64,000 nt of DNA from the NCBI GenBank assembly GCA_014728085.1, contig WJMF01000099.1, positions 1 through 64,000 on the forward strand. Direction: 5' to 3'. Numbering within the stretch: the first letter of the stretch is position 1; each line of letters opens with the position of its first letter. This stretch comes from Candidatus Zhuqueibacterota bacterium. GTDB taxonomy: Bacteria > Zhuqueibacterota > Zhuqueibacteria > Residuimicrobiales > Oceaniaggregativiventaceae. Below the pieces are notes generated by a model. That model saw only the letters and a list, made by a program, of their open reading frames with translations, did no database searches and was not told the origin of the DNA. The translations under genes were made by a program, and so were the position numbers. This document shows positions 8,606 to 17,449 of this stretch, piece after piece.

Positions 8606-9184
8606 TTATTCATTTTTAGGTGTATTGAAAATATTCATTGATTTATTCAGACCATCGACGACAAATATATTGACGGCAGTTATCGCTTCTGCGATGGTTT
8701 CTTCCATGTTTTTTCTTTCCTGTCTGGAAAATGGCGACAGGACAAATTGAACAACATCCTTTACAGGATGATCCGGTTTGATACCGATGCGAACTCGTGT
8801 GAATTCGTTACTGCCCAGATGATTGATTATCGATGCAACGCCTTTATGACCTCCCGATCCTCCCTGACCGCGTATTCGCAAGCGGCCAAAGGGCAGATCA
8901 ATGTCATCATAAACAACCACCACGTTTTCGGGTGTAATGTTATAATAATCCCTGATGGATCTGACTGCCAAGCCGCTTTCATTCATATAGGTCATCGGTT
9001 TGACCAGGTAAGCGGTGTTACCGTTTATCTGAACGCCGGCAATATCTGCCAGTTTTTGCGATTTAAATCCGGTATTAGAGCTTTCGGCCATCTCATCGAT
9101 GACCATAAATCCAATATTATGCCGGGTTTTTCTATATTTACGGCCGGGATTACCAAGGCCGGCTATGAGAAACGGCGACGGCAC
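8606..9184 (-). CDS. pth: peptidyl-tRNA hydrolase
   Basis: A 192-residue Pth that releases peptides from prematurely dropped peptidyl-tRNA. The signature FLIAGLGNPGRKYRKTRHNIG with the catalytic His is at the N-terminus, with KPMTYMNESG and VYDDIDLPFGRLRIR later. It lies 25 bases after rplY, the usual rplY-pth arrangement. Confidence 0.97.
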   Translation of the reverse strand: MPSPFLIAGLGNPGRKYRKTRHNIGFMVIDEMAESSNTGFKSQKLADIAGVQINGNTAYLVKPMTYMNESGLAVRSIRDYYNITPENVVVVYDDIDLPFGRLRIRGQGGSGGHKGVASIINHLGSNEFTRVRIGIKPDHPVKDVVQFVLSPFSRQERKNMEETIAEAITAVNIFVVDGLNKSMNIFNTPKNE

Positions 9185-9209
9185 ATCAGTCCCTTGTTGT
9201 CAAATCCGA

Positions 9210-9854
9210 TTATTCTTCTTCCTGCTCAGTTCCCTGTTTGATCACTTCGGGCTCTTCCTGCTCTGCTTCCAACTCGCCTTCAAGGAGTTCTTCTTCTTCC
9301 TCCTCTTCCTCGAGTATCTTCGGCGGTGTTACTGTGGCAATGGTTTTATCAAGATCTCCGATGATCCTGACGTTTTCGAGTTCGAGCTCTGTCAGGCCGA
9401 TAGAATCGCCGATTTCCAGCTCGCTGACATCGACCTGGATAATGTCCGGTATATCGGTCGGTAAACACTCGATTTCGAGTTCACGGATAAAGTGATTGAG
9501 GATACCGCCTTCTTTAACACCGGCCGGTGTACCGGTAACATGTACCGGAACCGTAATATGAATTTTTTCAGTGAGCTTGATTCCCATCAAGTCCAGATGT
9601 ATTGGTGCCAGGGTGACGGGATTCACCTGAAGCTCGCGCATGATACATTTTTTCTTGTCCTTGCCATCAATAACGATATCAATCAGGGTAGCTTCCTGTT
9701 GAAGAACTGCGGTGAGGTTTTTTTTGTCAACTGAAAACGGTATTGACTGTTGGCCGTGGTAATAATAGACGCCGGGAACTTTACCGTCGCGTCTTACCGC
9801 TTTGGCGGATTGTTTGCCGATTTCTTTACGAGTTTGCAATAAAAGTTCTGCCAT
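9210..9854 (-). CDS. rplY: 50S ribosomal protein L25 / general stress protein Ctc
   Basis: A 214-residue L25 of the two-domain TL5/Ctc type from the ATG at 9852-9854 (MAELLLQTRKEIG). The 5S-rRNA-binding domain (about 1-95) has the RRDGKVPGVYYYHG motif, followed by the beta-rich TL5 domain to about residue 180. The last 33 residues are strongly acidic, with a run of seven Glu. An upstream extension in the same frame overlaps prs and is unlikely. It lies 16 bases after the prs stop. Confidence 0.95.
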   Translation of the reverse strand: MAELLLQTRKEIGKQSAKAVRRDGKVPGVYYYHGQQSIPFSVDKKNLTAVLQQEATLIDIVIDGKDKKKCIMRELQVNPVTLAPIHLDLMGIKLTEKIHITVPVHVTGTPAGVKEGGILNHFIRELEIECLPTDIPDIIQVDVSELEIGDSIGLTELELENVRIIGDLDKTIATVTPPKILEEEEEEEELLEGELEAEQEEPEVIKQGTEQEEE

Positions 9855-9870
9855 TCCTGTACTCCATGGA

Positions 9871-10836
9871 TTAAAGAATTGGACCTTTTTCGGGAAAAAG
9901 GTCGGATATCGATCGTTCTTCATGTATACGAATAATCGCCTCAGCGAGTAGATTGGCAACACTGAGAATATCTATTTTGTCGCACAATTTATTCTCGTCT
10001 GTTTTGACTGAATCCGTAAGAAACATTTTTTTGATTTTAGAATTTTTTATGTTTTCAATTGCATTACCGGAAAGAATCGCATGCGTACAGGCGACATAAA
10101 TATCTTTGGCTCCGTTTTTTTTCAGAACCTTTATGCCTCCCGCAAGCGTTCCTCCCGTATCAATGAGATCATCGACAACCAGAATGTTTTTGCCTTTGAC
10201 GTCGCCGATCAATCTCGTCACTTCACATACATTGTGTTTCAATCTGCGTTTGTCCAGCATGACCAGATCGGTGTCCAGACGGCGTGCATAGGATCTGCAC
10301 AGGTTCATTCCGCCGATATCGGGTGATGCGATAGAGAGATCGGGTATATTCAGCGAATTTATATGGTCAATAAAGACAGTGGCTGCATACAGGTGATCGA
10401 GCGGGATATCGAAAAATCCCTGAATTTGTGGTGCATGCAAATCCATAGTCAAGACCCGATGCGCACCAGCGGTGACGATAAGATTCGCTGCCAGCTTTGA
10501 CGTAACCGCAACACGCGGCTGATCCTTACGGTCCTGCCTGGCATAGGAAAAATAGGGAATAACAGCCGTAATCCGGTAAGCAGAAGCACGGCGGGCTGCG
10601 TCTATGAGAATCAGCAGTTCCAGCAAGTTTTCTGCCGGTGCATTGGTAGACTGAATAATGAAAACATCCTGACCGCGGATATTCTCTTCATATTTGGCCC
10701 AGATTTCTCCGTCGGAAAAATTTTTAATACTGACATTGCCCAGATCTTTATCGAGTATCCGGGATATCTTTGTGGCCAGCGGACGATTCGAACGTCCGGA
10801 AAAAATCTTCAAATCTCTGTTGACAGAAATCGGCAT
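9871..10836 (-). CDS. prs: ribose-phosphate pyrophosphokinase
   Basis: A 321-residue PRPP synthetase making phosphoribosyl pyrophosphate from ribose 5-phosphate and ATP. Motifs visible: SDGEIWAKYEENIRG, YFSYARQDRKDQPR (ATP flexible loop), DLHAPQIQGFFDIP, and the PRPP-binding VVDDLIDTGGT. The ATG at 10834-10836 is chosen; a TTG two codons earlier is possible. A terminator hairpin lies between tRNA-Gln and this gene, so prs needs its own promoter or read-through; I see no convincing promoter in the 45-base gap. Confidence 0.96.
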   Translation of the reverse strand: MPISVNRDLKIFSGRSNRPLATKISRILDKDLGNVSIKNFSDGEIWAKYEENIRGQDVFIIQSTNAPAENLLELLILIDAARRASAYRITAVIPYFSYARQDRKDQPRVAVTSKLAANLIVTAGAHRVLTMDLHAPQIQGFFDIPLDHLYAATVFIDHINSLNIPDLSIASPDIGGMNLCRSYARRLDTDLVMLDKRRLKHNVCEVTRLIGDVKGKNILVVDDLIDTGGTLAGGIKVLKKNGAKDIYVACTHAILSGNAIENIKNSKIKKMFLTDSVKTDENKLCDKIDILSVANLLAEAIIRIHEERSISDLFPEKGPIL

Positions 10837-10881
10837 ATGCAAATTTTTCTAAGGTTATCCCTTGGATGATTTGAATAAAAA

Positions 10882-10909
10882 ATGACGAAAACCATAAGAC
10901 TTTCGTCAT
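10882..10909 (-). terminator. terminator after tRNA-Gln
   Basis: Nine-bp stem ATGACGAAA / TTTCGTCAT with a 10-base loop, followed on the minus strand by a run of six T. It ends the BMC-ispE-tRNA-Gln transcript just before prs, possibly incompletely. Confidence 0.75.
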
Positions 10910-10920
10910 CTTAATTTTTG

Positions 10921-10992
10921 CTGGGGCGGGAGGATTCGAACCTCCGTATGCGGGTACCAAAAACCCGTGTCTTACCACTTGACGACGCCCCA
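10921..10992 (-). tRNA. trnQ: tRNA-Gln (anticodon TTG)
   Basis: 72 nt. The acceptor stem is TGGGGCG / CGCCCCA with discriminator G. The D arm has AAGTGGTAAG. The anticodon stem is CGGGT / ACCCG around loop TTTTGGT, giving anticodon TTG. The T arm is GGAGG-TTCGAAT-CCTCC. CCA is not encoded. It begins eight bases after the ispE stop, the widespread ispE-tRNA-Gln-prs arrangement. Confidence 0.97.
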
Positions 10993-11000
10993 GTATAATC

Positions 11001-11858
11001 TCATCCGGCGCCAGCTTTATAAACAGGTCTAAATATAAAGGTTGTAAAATCCTTGCAAAGATGCTCTCTGGCACTTTTAGCAACCATCGGATCAAAGAAC
11101 AAACCAAAGATACTCGATCCGCTACCGGACATTCGCGAATAGAATGCCCCCTCCTTGAGCAGTGCCCCGTGAATTGTTGACAGCACCGGAAAGCGTTTAT
11201 ACACTGCTGGTTCCAAATCGTTGCAAAATATTGTGGGCCAGAGTGCAGGATCGTTGATATCTTTATAGTCAATAAATTTAGTATTTTTTGTTGACTTTGT
11301 CAAGTCAAAAGTATTGTTTTCATATGCCCATGCTGTTGATACGCCGAAATTGGGATAAACCAGGACCCCCGTATAATCCGGACGACAAGAGAGCCGGGTG
11401 AGCTCTTCACCGCGGCCATAGGCAATAGCTGTTCCTCCCAGAAGGAAAAAGGGGACATCCGAGCCCAGTTGTAACGCCATATGCGAGAGGTCTTTTTGGC
11501 TCAAATTCAGGTTCCAGAGGTTATTGAGTTGCTTCAGGGTTGCGGCGGCGTTTGAGCTGCCGCCACCCAGGCCTGCCCCGATGGGTATTTTCTTGTCGAG
11601 ATGAATACGGCAGCCCGGCAGTTTGCGTTTTTTGCGGGACAGCAACACTGCTGCTTTATAGACGAGATTGTCTTCTTCAGATGGGAGGGTTTGGGCATCG
11701 CCGTTGACGGAAATCGATCCCGGCCTGACATCGAAATGCAGCTGATCGCAGAGATCAATTTCCTGAAAAATGGTTTCCAGATCGTGAAAGCCGTCCTTTC
11801 GTTTCCTCAGGAGGCGCAGATGTAAATTAATTTTTGCACAGGAAGGGACGGTAATCAT
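11001..11858 (-). CDS. ispE: 4-diphosphocytidyl-2-C-methyl-D-erythritol kinase
   Basis: A 285-residue GHMP kinase of the MEP isoprenoid pathway. The N-terminal [25 protein letters not shown] motif region (shortened: AKINLHL and [10 protein letters not shown]) and the ATP-binding [16 protein letters not shown] are clear, as is the C-terminal [12 protein letters not shown]. The ATG overlaps the BMC gene stop as ATGA, so translation is coupled. It supplies undecaprenyl-phosphate precursors that the polysaccharide locus also needs. Confidence 0.96.
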   Translation of the reverse strand: MITVPSCAKINLHLRLLRKRKDGFHDLETIFQEIDLCDQLHFDVRPGSISVNGDAQTLPSEEDNLVYKAAVLLSRKKRKLPGCRIHLDKKIPIGAGLGGGSSNAAATLKQLNNLWNLNLSQKDLSHMALQLGSDVPFFLLGGTAIAYGRGEELTRLSCRPDYTGVLVYPNFGVSTAWAYENNTFDLTKSTKNTKFIDYKDINDPALWPTIFCNDLEPAVYKRFPVLSTIHGALLKEGAFYSRMSGSGSSIFGLFFDPMVAKSAREHLCKDFTTFIFRPVYKAGAG

Positions 11859-12127
11859 TTCTTTTTGCTGCTGAGCAAATCAAGGTCTGCCTGGGGGCGG
11901 GGAATCACGTGAACGGAAATCACTTCCCCGACCTTTTCAGCGGCAGCGGCGCCGGCGTCGACAGCTGCCTTGACAGCGCCTACCGTACCCTCAATTTTCA
12001 CGGAAACCAATCCACTGCCGGGATATTCCGTACCCAGCAATTTGACATCCGCTGACTTTACCATGGCGTCTGCTGCTTCAATCGCGGCTACTAATCCTCT
12101 GGTCTCAATCAGTCCAAGAGCTTGCAT
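11855..12127 (-). CDS. bacterial microcompartment shell protein, BMC-H type
   Basis: A 90-residue single-domain BMC protein of the PduA/EutM/CcmK class, which forms hexameric tiles of microcompartment shells. Recognisable elements are [20 protein letters not shown] at the N-terminus, then [20 protein letters not shown] and the strand [13 protein letters not shown] lies nine bases before the ATG and a near-consensus promoter lies upstream. No other shell protein, vertex protein or encapsulated enzyme is in the window. The gene is coupled to ispE. Confidence 0.95.
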   Translation of the reverse strand: MQALGLIETRGLVAAIEAADAMVKSADVKLLGTEYPGSGLVSVKIEGTVGAVKAAVDAGAAAAEKVGEVISVHVIPRPQADLDLLSSKKK

Positions 12128-12169
12128 GTTGTTCTGCCTCCAGTAAAAAGATATCTATAAATCATCCCC

Positions 12170-12198
12170 ATTTTATTGATTCTTTTCTCTAATGTCAA
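12170..12198 (-). promoter_or_regulatory. sigma70-type promoter for BMC-ispE
   Basis: On the minus strand, TTGACA (12193-12198) and TAAAAT (12170-12175) are separated by 17 nt. Transcription would start near 12163, giving a 5' leader of about 36 nt with GGAGG before the BMC start codon. This is one of the best promoter matches in the window. Confidence 0.75.
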
Positions 12199-12339
12199 TA
12201 TTTTTTTCAATGCAGTGGTGCGATTTTTTGTAAACGTTTTTGCTTTAACCCGGGGAACGATACAGTGTTCGGGTTGCCTCATAAAATGTGTCAGCGGATC
12301 TATCGGGATGATTCTACGTTGTCAAGAAAATAGAATTGC

Positions 12340-12368
12340 TTGCCTTTGAACGCTATTTTTGATATTTT
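12340..12368 (+). promoter_or_regulatory. possible promoter for the lpxH-mre operon
   Basis: TTGCCT (12340-12345) and TATTTT (12363-12368) with a 17-nt spacer would start transcription near 12375, just before AGAAGG and the lpxH ATG at 12392. The match is moderate. The remaining 12128-12339 holds the divergent BMC promoter and nothing else I can name. Confidence 0.4.
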
Positions 12369-12391
12369 TCAGTTTAAAAGAAGGCTCTGTC

Positions 12392-13171
12392 ATGTCTGTT
12401 CTCTATTTGGTTGGTGACGCCCATCTCGGTTGTGAGAGGGCGGAAAAGGAAAACAACAAGGTTCGGTCACTACTGGATTTTTTCAGCTATATACAACAGC
12501 CGGGAAATCGTCTGGTGATTATGGGGGACCTGTTTGATTTTTGGTTCGAGTACCGTTACGCGATTTCCAAACAGCACTTTGAGGTTCTGGCAGGATTAAG
12601 GGATCTGGTACAAAGCGGTGTGCAAATCGATTATTTGGCAGGGAACCATGACTTTTGGCTCGATTCGTTTATCGAGTATAACATCGGCGTCAATGTACAT
12701 GTTGACGGTCTGCAACTCCATTGGGCGGATTTTAATTTATACCTGAGACACGGCGATGGTTTGTTGCAGTCGGATCACTTTTATCGGATCCTGAAAAAAG
12801 TATTAAGGAACCGGTTTAATGTCTTTTTATACCGGCTATTGCATCCCGATGCCGGTATTCCACTGGCGCATTTTTTTTCCAGGCTCAGCCGCAATTCCTC
12901 TTCACAAATGAGGGCGTATTCTGATGCTGATTACCGCGCCTTTGCCCGCAACAAGCTAAAAGAAAATATTGATATGGTCGTTCTCGGTCATACACACTGG
13001 GCGGCTTGTAAAGCGTATCAGGACGGCTGGTATCTAAATCCGGGTGCATGGATGTTGACGCGAACGTTTATTCAAGTCGATAAAAGTGGGCCGCAGCTTT
13101 TTCAATGGAACCCCAAAGGTATTACCGGGTTTAACACATCTATTCCTCCCGGCAATGAAGGAAAAGAGTAA
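12392..13171 (+). CDS. lpxH: UDP-2,3-diacylglucosamine diphosphatase LpxH family
   Basis: A 259-residue calcineurin-like metallophosphoesterase that cleaves UDP-2,3-diacylglucosamine to lipid X in lipid A synthesis. Metal-ligand motifs are in order: GDAHLG, MGDLFDFWFEYR, GNHDFW, HGDG and LGHTHWA. AGAAGG lies eight bases before the chosen ATG (MSVLYLVGDAH). It heads the cell-shape operon, 11 nt ahead of mreC, where mreB is more usual. Family members with other roles exist, so specificity is inferred. Confidence 0.88.
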   Translation: MSVLYLVGDAHLGCERAEKENNKVRSLLDFFSYIQQPGNRLVIMGDLFDFWFEYRYAISKQHFEVLAGLRDLVQSGVQIDYLAGNHDFWLDSFIEYNIGVNVHVDGLQLHWADFNLYLRHGDGLLQSDHFYRILKKVLRNRFNVFLYRLLHPDAGIPLAHFFSRLSRNSSSQMRAYSDADYRAFARNKLKENIDMVVLGHTHWAACKAYQDGWYLNPGAWMLTRTFIQVDKSGPQLFQWNPKGITGFNTSIPPGNEGKE

Positions 13172-13182
13172 ACAATCGCTTT

Positions 13183-13974
13183 ATGTTTTTTAAACGGCAA
13201 AATTTAATAGATTATTCTGTTCTGTTTTTTTTCGTCCTCATTTCTTTGACGATGATATTCGGCCTGAACGACAGAACCAAAGTCTCCGGTTTATACGCCA
13301 TCGCTCTGGATATTCGCGGTACACTCAACCGACCGCTGTGGTACGGTCGTCAGCTGATAAGCATGAACAAAGAGGTACGTCAGTTACAACACGAAAATGC
13401 GCTGTTGAGGATCGAAAACAGCGAATATAAAGAAGCCTATTATGAAAACATCAGGCTTCGAAAGCTTTTATCCTTTGATCTGCGGAAAAAATTCAAGGGT
13501 ATTCCGGCAAAGGTTCTCGGCAAGAACGATATTGGCATCCACACGCTCGTCATCGGTGTCGGTAAAGATCACGGCGTCGAAGCAAATATGCCGGTTGTTT
13601 CTGCCGACGGTCTTGTCGGCAAAATCCTGCATTCGGGAAGGCATACGAGTTCAGTACATTTGATCTCCGACCGTAATTTTCGGGTGGCTGTGCGCGACCA
13701 GCAGAGCAGGGTGGAGGGTGTGTTCGAGTGGACAGTGGGCCGACAGGGGAAAATGAGTGCTGTACATCATTCTGTAGATATACAAACCGGTCACAACCTC
13801 GTTACATCGGGAATGAGCGCGCTTTTCCCGGCCGGCTTGAATGTCGGCAGAGTAGATAACGTCGATACAACCGCTTCGGCGCTGTTTCGCAAAGTAGAGG
13901 TCGAGCTTTATGTCGATTTTGATAGACTGGAAGAAGTGTTTGTGATTACAAGTCATACACCGGCTGAACAATGA
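13183..13974 (+). CDS. mreC: rod shape-determining protein MreC
   Basis: A 263-residue protein with one N-terminal membrane helix (about residues 12-29), a coiled coil (about 65-100) and two beta domains typical of MreC, with GVEANMPVVSADGLVGKI and SDRNFRVAVRDQ. MreC links periplasmic peptidoglycan synthases to the elongasome. Its stop overlaps mreD by four bases. Confidence 0.95.
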   Translation: MFFKRQNLIDYSVLFFFVLISLTMIFGLNDRTKVSGLYAIALDIRGTLNRPLWYGRQLISMNKEVRQLQHENALLRIENSEYKEAYYENIRLRKLLSFDLRKKFKGIPAKVLGKNDIGIHTLVIGVGKDHGVEANMPVVSADGLVGKILHSGRHTSSVHLISDRNFRVAVRDQQSRVEGVFEWTVGRQGKMSAVHHSVDIQTGHNLVTSGMSALFPAGLNVGRVDNVDTTASALFRKVEVELYVDFDRLEEVFVITSHTPAEQ

Positions 13975-14456
13975 TTTATTTTATTTATTTACTTTTAATA
14001 TTCGCCGCGCTGTTTTTTGAACTGACTCTGGCCGGATTGCTTGCTTTGAAAGGCATAAAGCCCGATGTCATGATCATTGTCATCGGCTTTATCGGTATCC
14101 GGGATGGCCGCCGCCTCGCAACCGCTTATGGATTCCTGGGGGGGATCGTATTCGACGTGTTCAGCGCCGGATTGCTGGGGGTGAATGCCCTGGCCAAAAC
14201 CATTGCGGCCTTTACCAGCAGATCTATTCCTGTTTTCCAGAATCATCCCGCGCTCTATGTCGTTGTTCAGATCGGATTTATTGATTTGATATATAATCTG
14301 GTTTTATTCCTGGTTTCCAGAGGAACTGTTTTAAGGGCTGAACCGTATCTTTTGGCCGGTTCTTTTGTTTATACACTCTTTTTTACATTTGTTGTTTTAT
14401 TATTGCTGCCATCGCATTATTTGAAACAGCTTTCAACCGAAAAAAGTTATTACTGA
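13971..14456 (+). CDS. mreD: rod shape-determining protein MreD
   Basis: A 161-residue membrane protein with five or six hydrophobic segments, the MreD pattern. The ATG overlaps the mreC stop (ATGA) and PBP2 follows one base after the stop. It is identified mainly by hydropathy, size and position between mreC and PBP2. Confidence 0.9.
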   Translation: MIYFIYLLLIFAALFFELTLAGLLALKGIKPDVMIIVIGFIGIRDGRRLATAYGFLGGIVFDVFSAGLLGVNALAKTIAAFTSRSIPVFQNHPALYVVVQIGFIDLIYNLVLFLVSRGTVLRAEPYLLAGSFVYTLFFTFVVLLLLPSHYLKQLSTEKSYY

Positions 14457-14457
14457 T

Positions 14458-16221
14458 TTGATCGATTATTCGTCGAAAAAAATTGCTTTTTATGCCGGGC
14501 TTTGTGTTCTTTTTCTGTTTTTAACAGCCAAGCTTTTTTATCTGCAGGTTTACAAAAGCAAACGCTATTTGTCCTATTCTGAAAAGAACAGGGTGCGCCG
14601 GTATGTTCTGCAACCGCATCGCGGCTTGATTTTTGACAGACAGGGGAAAATACTGGTTGACAATTATCCCGCCTATTCACTCTCCGTCATTCCTTTCGAG
14701 TGCACGCAAAGCGATTCCTGTTTGTCTGTTCTCGCCGGAATACTGCAAGGCAGCGAAGATTCGCTTAAAACACGAATGCAAAGCGCAGAAAATCCATTTG
14801 TACCCATTCGTTTGTACAGAGATCTCGATTATAACCGTTTGGTTCAAATTGAAGAACGCAAGCTGGAACTTCCGGGAGTGGTATATGATATTGAACCGCG
14901 CCGCGATTATCCCGGTATGATTCGGGCGCCTCACATTTTGGGTTACATCGGTGAAGCCACCCAAACCGAACTGGTTACCCGCAAGCAGGAAGGGTTGCGC
15001 CTGGGTGACCTGGTCGGCAAGACGGGCATTGAAAAGGTATACGATGAATTGCTTCGCGGTAAGGTGGGTTATGATTTTGTCGAGGTCGATGCCTTTGGTC
15101 GTGAGGTAAGGGATATCAAAGTAGCCGGTGAAAAACCGGCCCAGCGGGGAGCGGATATTTATTTAAGCATCGACCACCGCCTGCAGCGGCAAACGGAAGC
15201 GCTTTTTAAAAATACGACGGGTGGGGCCGCCCTCGTGGACGTCACAAACGGAGAAGTTCTTGTATTGTGCAGTAAACCGGATTATGATCCCAATTTGTTC
15301 TCCAAAATTGTAACCCATGAGGCCTGGCAAAAAATCATCAACAATGAAGAAAAGCCGCTGTATGACAGAATGATTAAGAGTATATATCCGCCGGGTTCAA
15401 CATTCAAACTCATCCTGGCTGCAGCCGCCCTCGAGACCAAAGCCATCACCCCCTCTTATTCGGTTTACTGTCCCGGATTTTATCGTCTGGGCAGGCGCTA
15501 TTTTGATTGCTGGAACCCGGAAGGTCACGGTACGATGGATATTTCAAGTGCCATACAGCATTCGTGTAACACTTATTTTTATGATATCAGCTTAAAGGTG
15601 GATGTGGATGTATGGGCGGATATGGCAAAAAAATTTGGATTTGGCAGAAAAACCGGAATCGATTTGGTCGGTGAAAATAGCGGTCTTGTTCCTGATCGCC
15701 ATTATATGAATAAAGTGTATGGCGAGAACAAATGGACAAAAGGCATGCTTTTAAATCTTGGCATTGGTCAGGGCGATCTGTTGACAACACCGATCCAGAT
15801 GGCTCAGCTCGCCATGATCCTGGCCAACAAAGGCACCTGGTATCAGTTGCATTTGTTGCATAAAGTTTTTAACTCGGGCAATGGCAGAACCGTTCATTCT
15901 CAACCTGTCGTGAAAACACTTTCCGGCGTTTCGGAAAGAACATTTGATATTATTCGGCGAGGCATGTATAAAGCGGTAAATGAAGAGGGGGGAACGGGGC
16001 TGGCGAGCAATTGTGCCTTTGTTCGTGTTGCCGGCAAGACCGGTACGGCACAGAATCCGCATGGCGATTCGCATGCATGGTTTATCGGTTTTGCACCTTA
16101 CGAGGCGCCGCAAATTGCAATTTGTGTTTTTGTCGAAAACGGAGGAAGCGGCGGCGCAATAGCTGCTCCTGTCGCCCGCAGAATGATAAAGCACTATTTT
16201 GAACTTTATTCGGACAACTGA
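14458..16221 (+). CDS. mrdA: penicillin-binding protein 2
   Basis: A 587-residue elongation-specific transpeptidase. It has an N-terminal membrane helix, the PBP dimerisation domain (RRYVLQPHRGLIFDRQG), and transpeptidase motifs STFK near residue 317, SCN near residue 371 and KTGT near residue 525. The start is TTG at 14458, one base past the mreD stop; there is no in-frame ATG before the membrane helix. Its stop shares a base with the rodA start. Confidence 0.95.
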   Translation: MIDYSSKKIAFYAGLCVLFLFLTAKLFYLQVYKSKRYLSYSEKNRVRRYVLQPHRGLIFDRQGKILVDNYPAYSLSVIPFECTQSDSCLSVLAGILQGSEDSLKTRMQSAENPFVPIRLYRDLDYNRLVQIEERKLELPGVVYDIEPRRDYPGMIRAPHILGYIGEATQTELVTRKQEGLRLGDLVGKTGIEKVYDELLRGKVGYDFVEVDAFGREVRDIKVAGEKPAQRGADIYLSIDHRLQRQTEALFKNTTGGAALVDVTNGEVLVLCSKPDYDPNLFSKIVTHEAWQKIINNEEKPLYDRMIKSIYPPGSTFKLILAAAALETKAITPSYSVYCPGFYRLGRRYFDCWNPEGHGTMDISSAIQHSCNTYFYDISLKVDVDVWADMAKKFGFGRKTGIDLVGENSGLVPDRHYMNKVYGENKWTKGMLLNLGIGQGDLLTTPIQMAQLAMILANKGTWYQLHLLHKVFNSGNGRTVHSQPVVKTLSGVSERTFDIIRRGMYKAVNEEGGTGLASNCAFVRVAGKTGTAQNPHGDSHAWFIGFAPYEAPQIAICVFVENGGSGGAIAAPVARRMIKHYFELYSDN

Positions 16222-17447
16222 TGGCTATAAAAAAGAAAAATAAAGGGCTGGACTGGGTAACGCTGGCCGCCGTCTTTATACTGATCGTGAGCAGTTTGGT
16301 TGCGGTTTACAGCACGAGCTATAGCAGCGAGGTCCCGTATATTCAGGATAATTTCAGCAAGCAAATATTATGGATTTTCTTCGGCCTTGCGATTCTTTTT
16401 GTTGTTGCTTATATGCCCAGAGAATGGCTTTATTCCACAGCCTGGTTTTGGTATATTTTTTTGATGGTTTTATTGATCCTTTTGTTTGCCGGTTTTGGTT
16501 CCGGTTCGACAAGCCGTTGGTTTCAGCTCGGTTCGATACGCTTTCAGCCTTCTGAATTTGTAAAGCCCGTCCTGATACTGGCTTTGTCTCATTATCTTAG
16601 TGATGATCAAAGACAATTGACAGCGCGAACGCTGGCGGTTGTGTTTGCCATTGTTTTTCTGCCCTTTGTATTGGTTATACGGCAACCCGATCTCGGCACC
16701 TCTTTAACCTTTTTGGTCATTGTCTTGCCCATGCTTTACTGGCGTGGATTGAGCCCGTTTATTATCTTTGTCATCTGTGCGCCTTTTCTGACGTTTATTG
16801 CGTCATTTAATTACTGGACGTTCTTTTTCTCTGTTTTGGTTATCACAATTATTTTGTATATTTCACAACGCGGCTGGTTGATCTACTGGTCTGTCTTTCT
16901 CGTCAATATACTCGTCGGCATAGCAGCCCCCCAGATCTGGAATCATCTGCACGATTATCAAAAGAAGCGGATTTTTACATTTTTGGGGCTGGTCTCTGAT
17001 CCGCGGGGAGCGGGATATCAGATTATTCAATCCAAAGTCGCGGTCGGTAGCGGCGGCTTTTTAGGCAAGGGATTTACCCAGGGAAGTCAAACCCAGCTGC
17101 GGTTTTTACCGGCTCAACATACGGATTTTATCTTTTCGGTTATTGCTGAAGAATGGGGTTTTGTCGGTGCAATGGTCGTTTTACTGGCGTTTTTTGTGTT
17201 GCTGATGAGGGCTGTTTTTATTGCCTCTGTTTCCAAGAGCATGTTCAGCAGTCTGGCCGTTATTGGAGTGACCTCTGTTCTTGCTTTTCAGATCGTTGTA
17301 AATATTGGAATGGCCGTGGGAATCATGCCGGTGACAGGACTTCCCCTGCCTTTTGTGAGTTATGGCGGATCATCCATGATATCGAGTTTTATCATGTTGG
17401 GAATATTATTAAATTCATATCGAACACGATTTAATCAGTGGAGGTAA
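16221..17447 (+). CDS. rodA: peptidoglycan glycosyltransferase RodA
   Basis: A 408-residue SEDS polymerase with about ten membrane helices. Family motifs include RQPDLGTSLTFL, the loop before DPRGAGYQIIQSKVAVGSGG, and PAQHTDFIFSVIAEEWGF. RodA polymerises lipid II together with PBP2, encoded immediately upstream. The ATG overlaps the PBP2 stop (TGATG). Confidence 0.97.
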   Translation: MAIKKKNKGLDWVTLAAVFILIVSSLVAVYSTSYSSEVPYIQDNFSKQILWIFFGLAILFVVAYMPREWLYSTAWFWYIFLMVLLILLFAGFGSGSTSRWFQLGSIRFQPSEFVKPVLILALSHYLSDDQRQLTARTLAVVFAIVFLPFVLVIRQPDLGTSLTFLVIVLPMLYWRGLSPFIIFVICAPFLTFIASFNYWTFFFSVLVITIILYISQRGWLIYWSVFLVNILVGIAAPQIWNHLHDYQKKRIFTFLGLVSDPRGAGYQIIQSKVAVGSGGFLGKGFTQGSQTQLRFLPAQHTDFIFSVIAEEWGFVGAMVVLLAFFVLLMRAVFIASVSKSMFSSLAVIGVTSVLAFQIVVNIGMAVGIMPVTGLPLPFVSYGGSSMISSFIMLGILLNSYRTRFNQWR

Positions 17448-17449
17448 AA

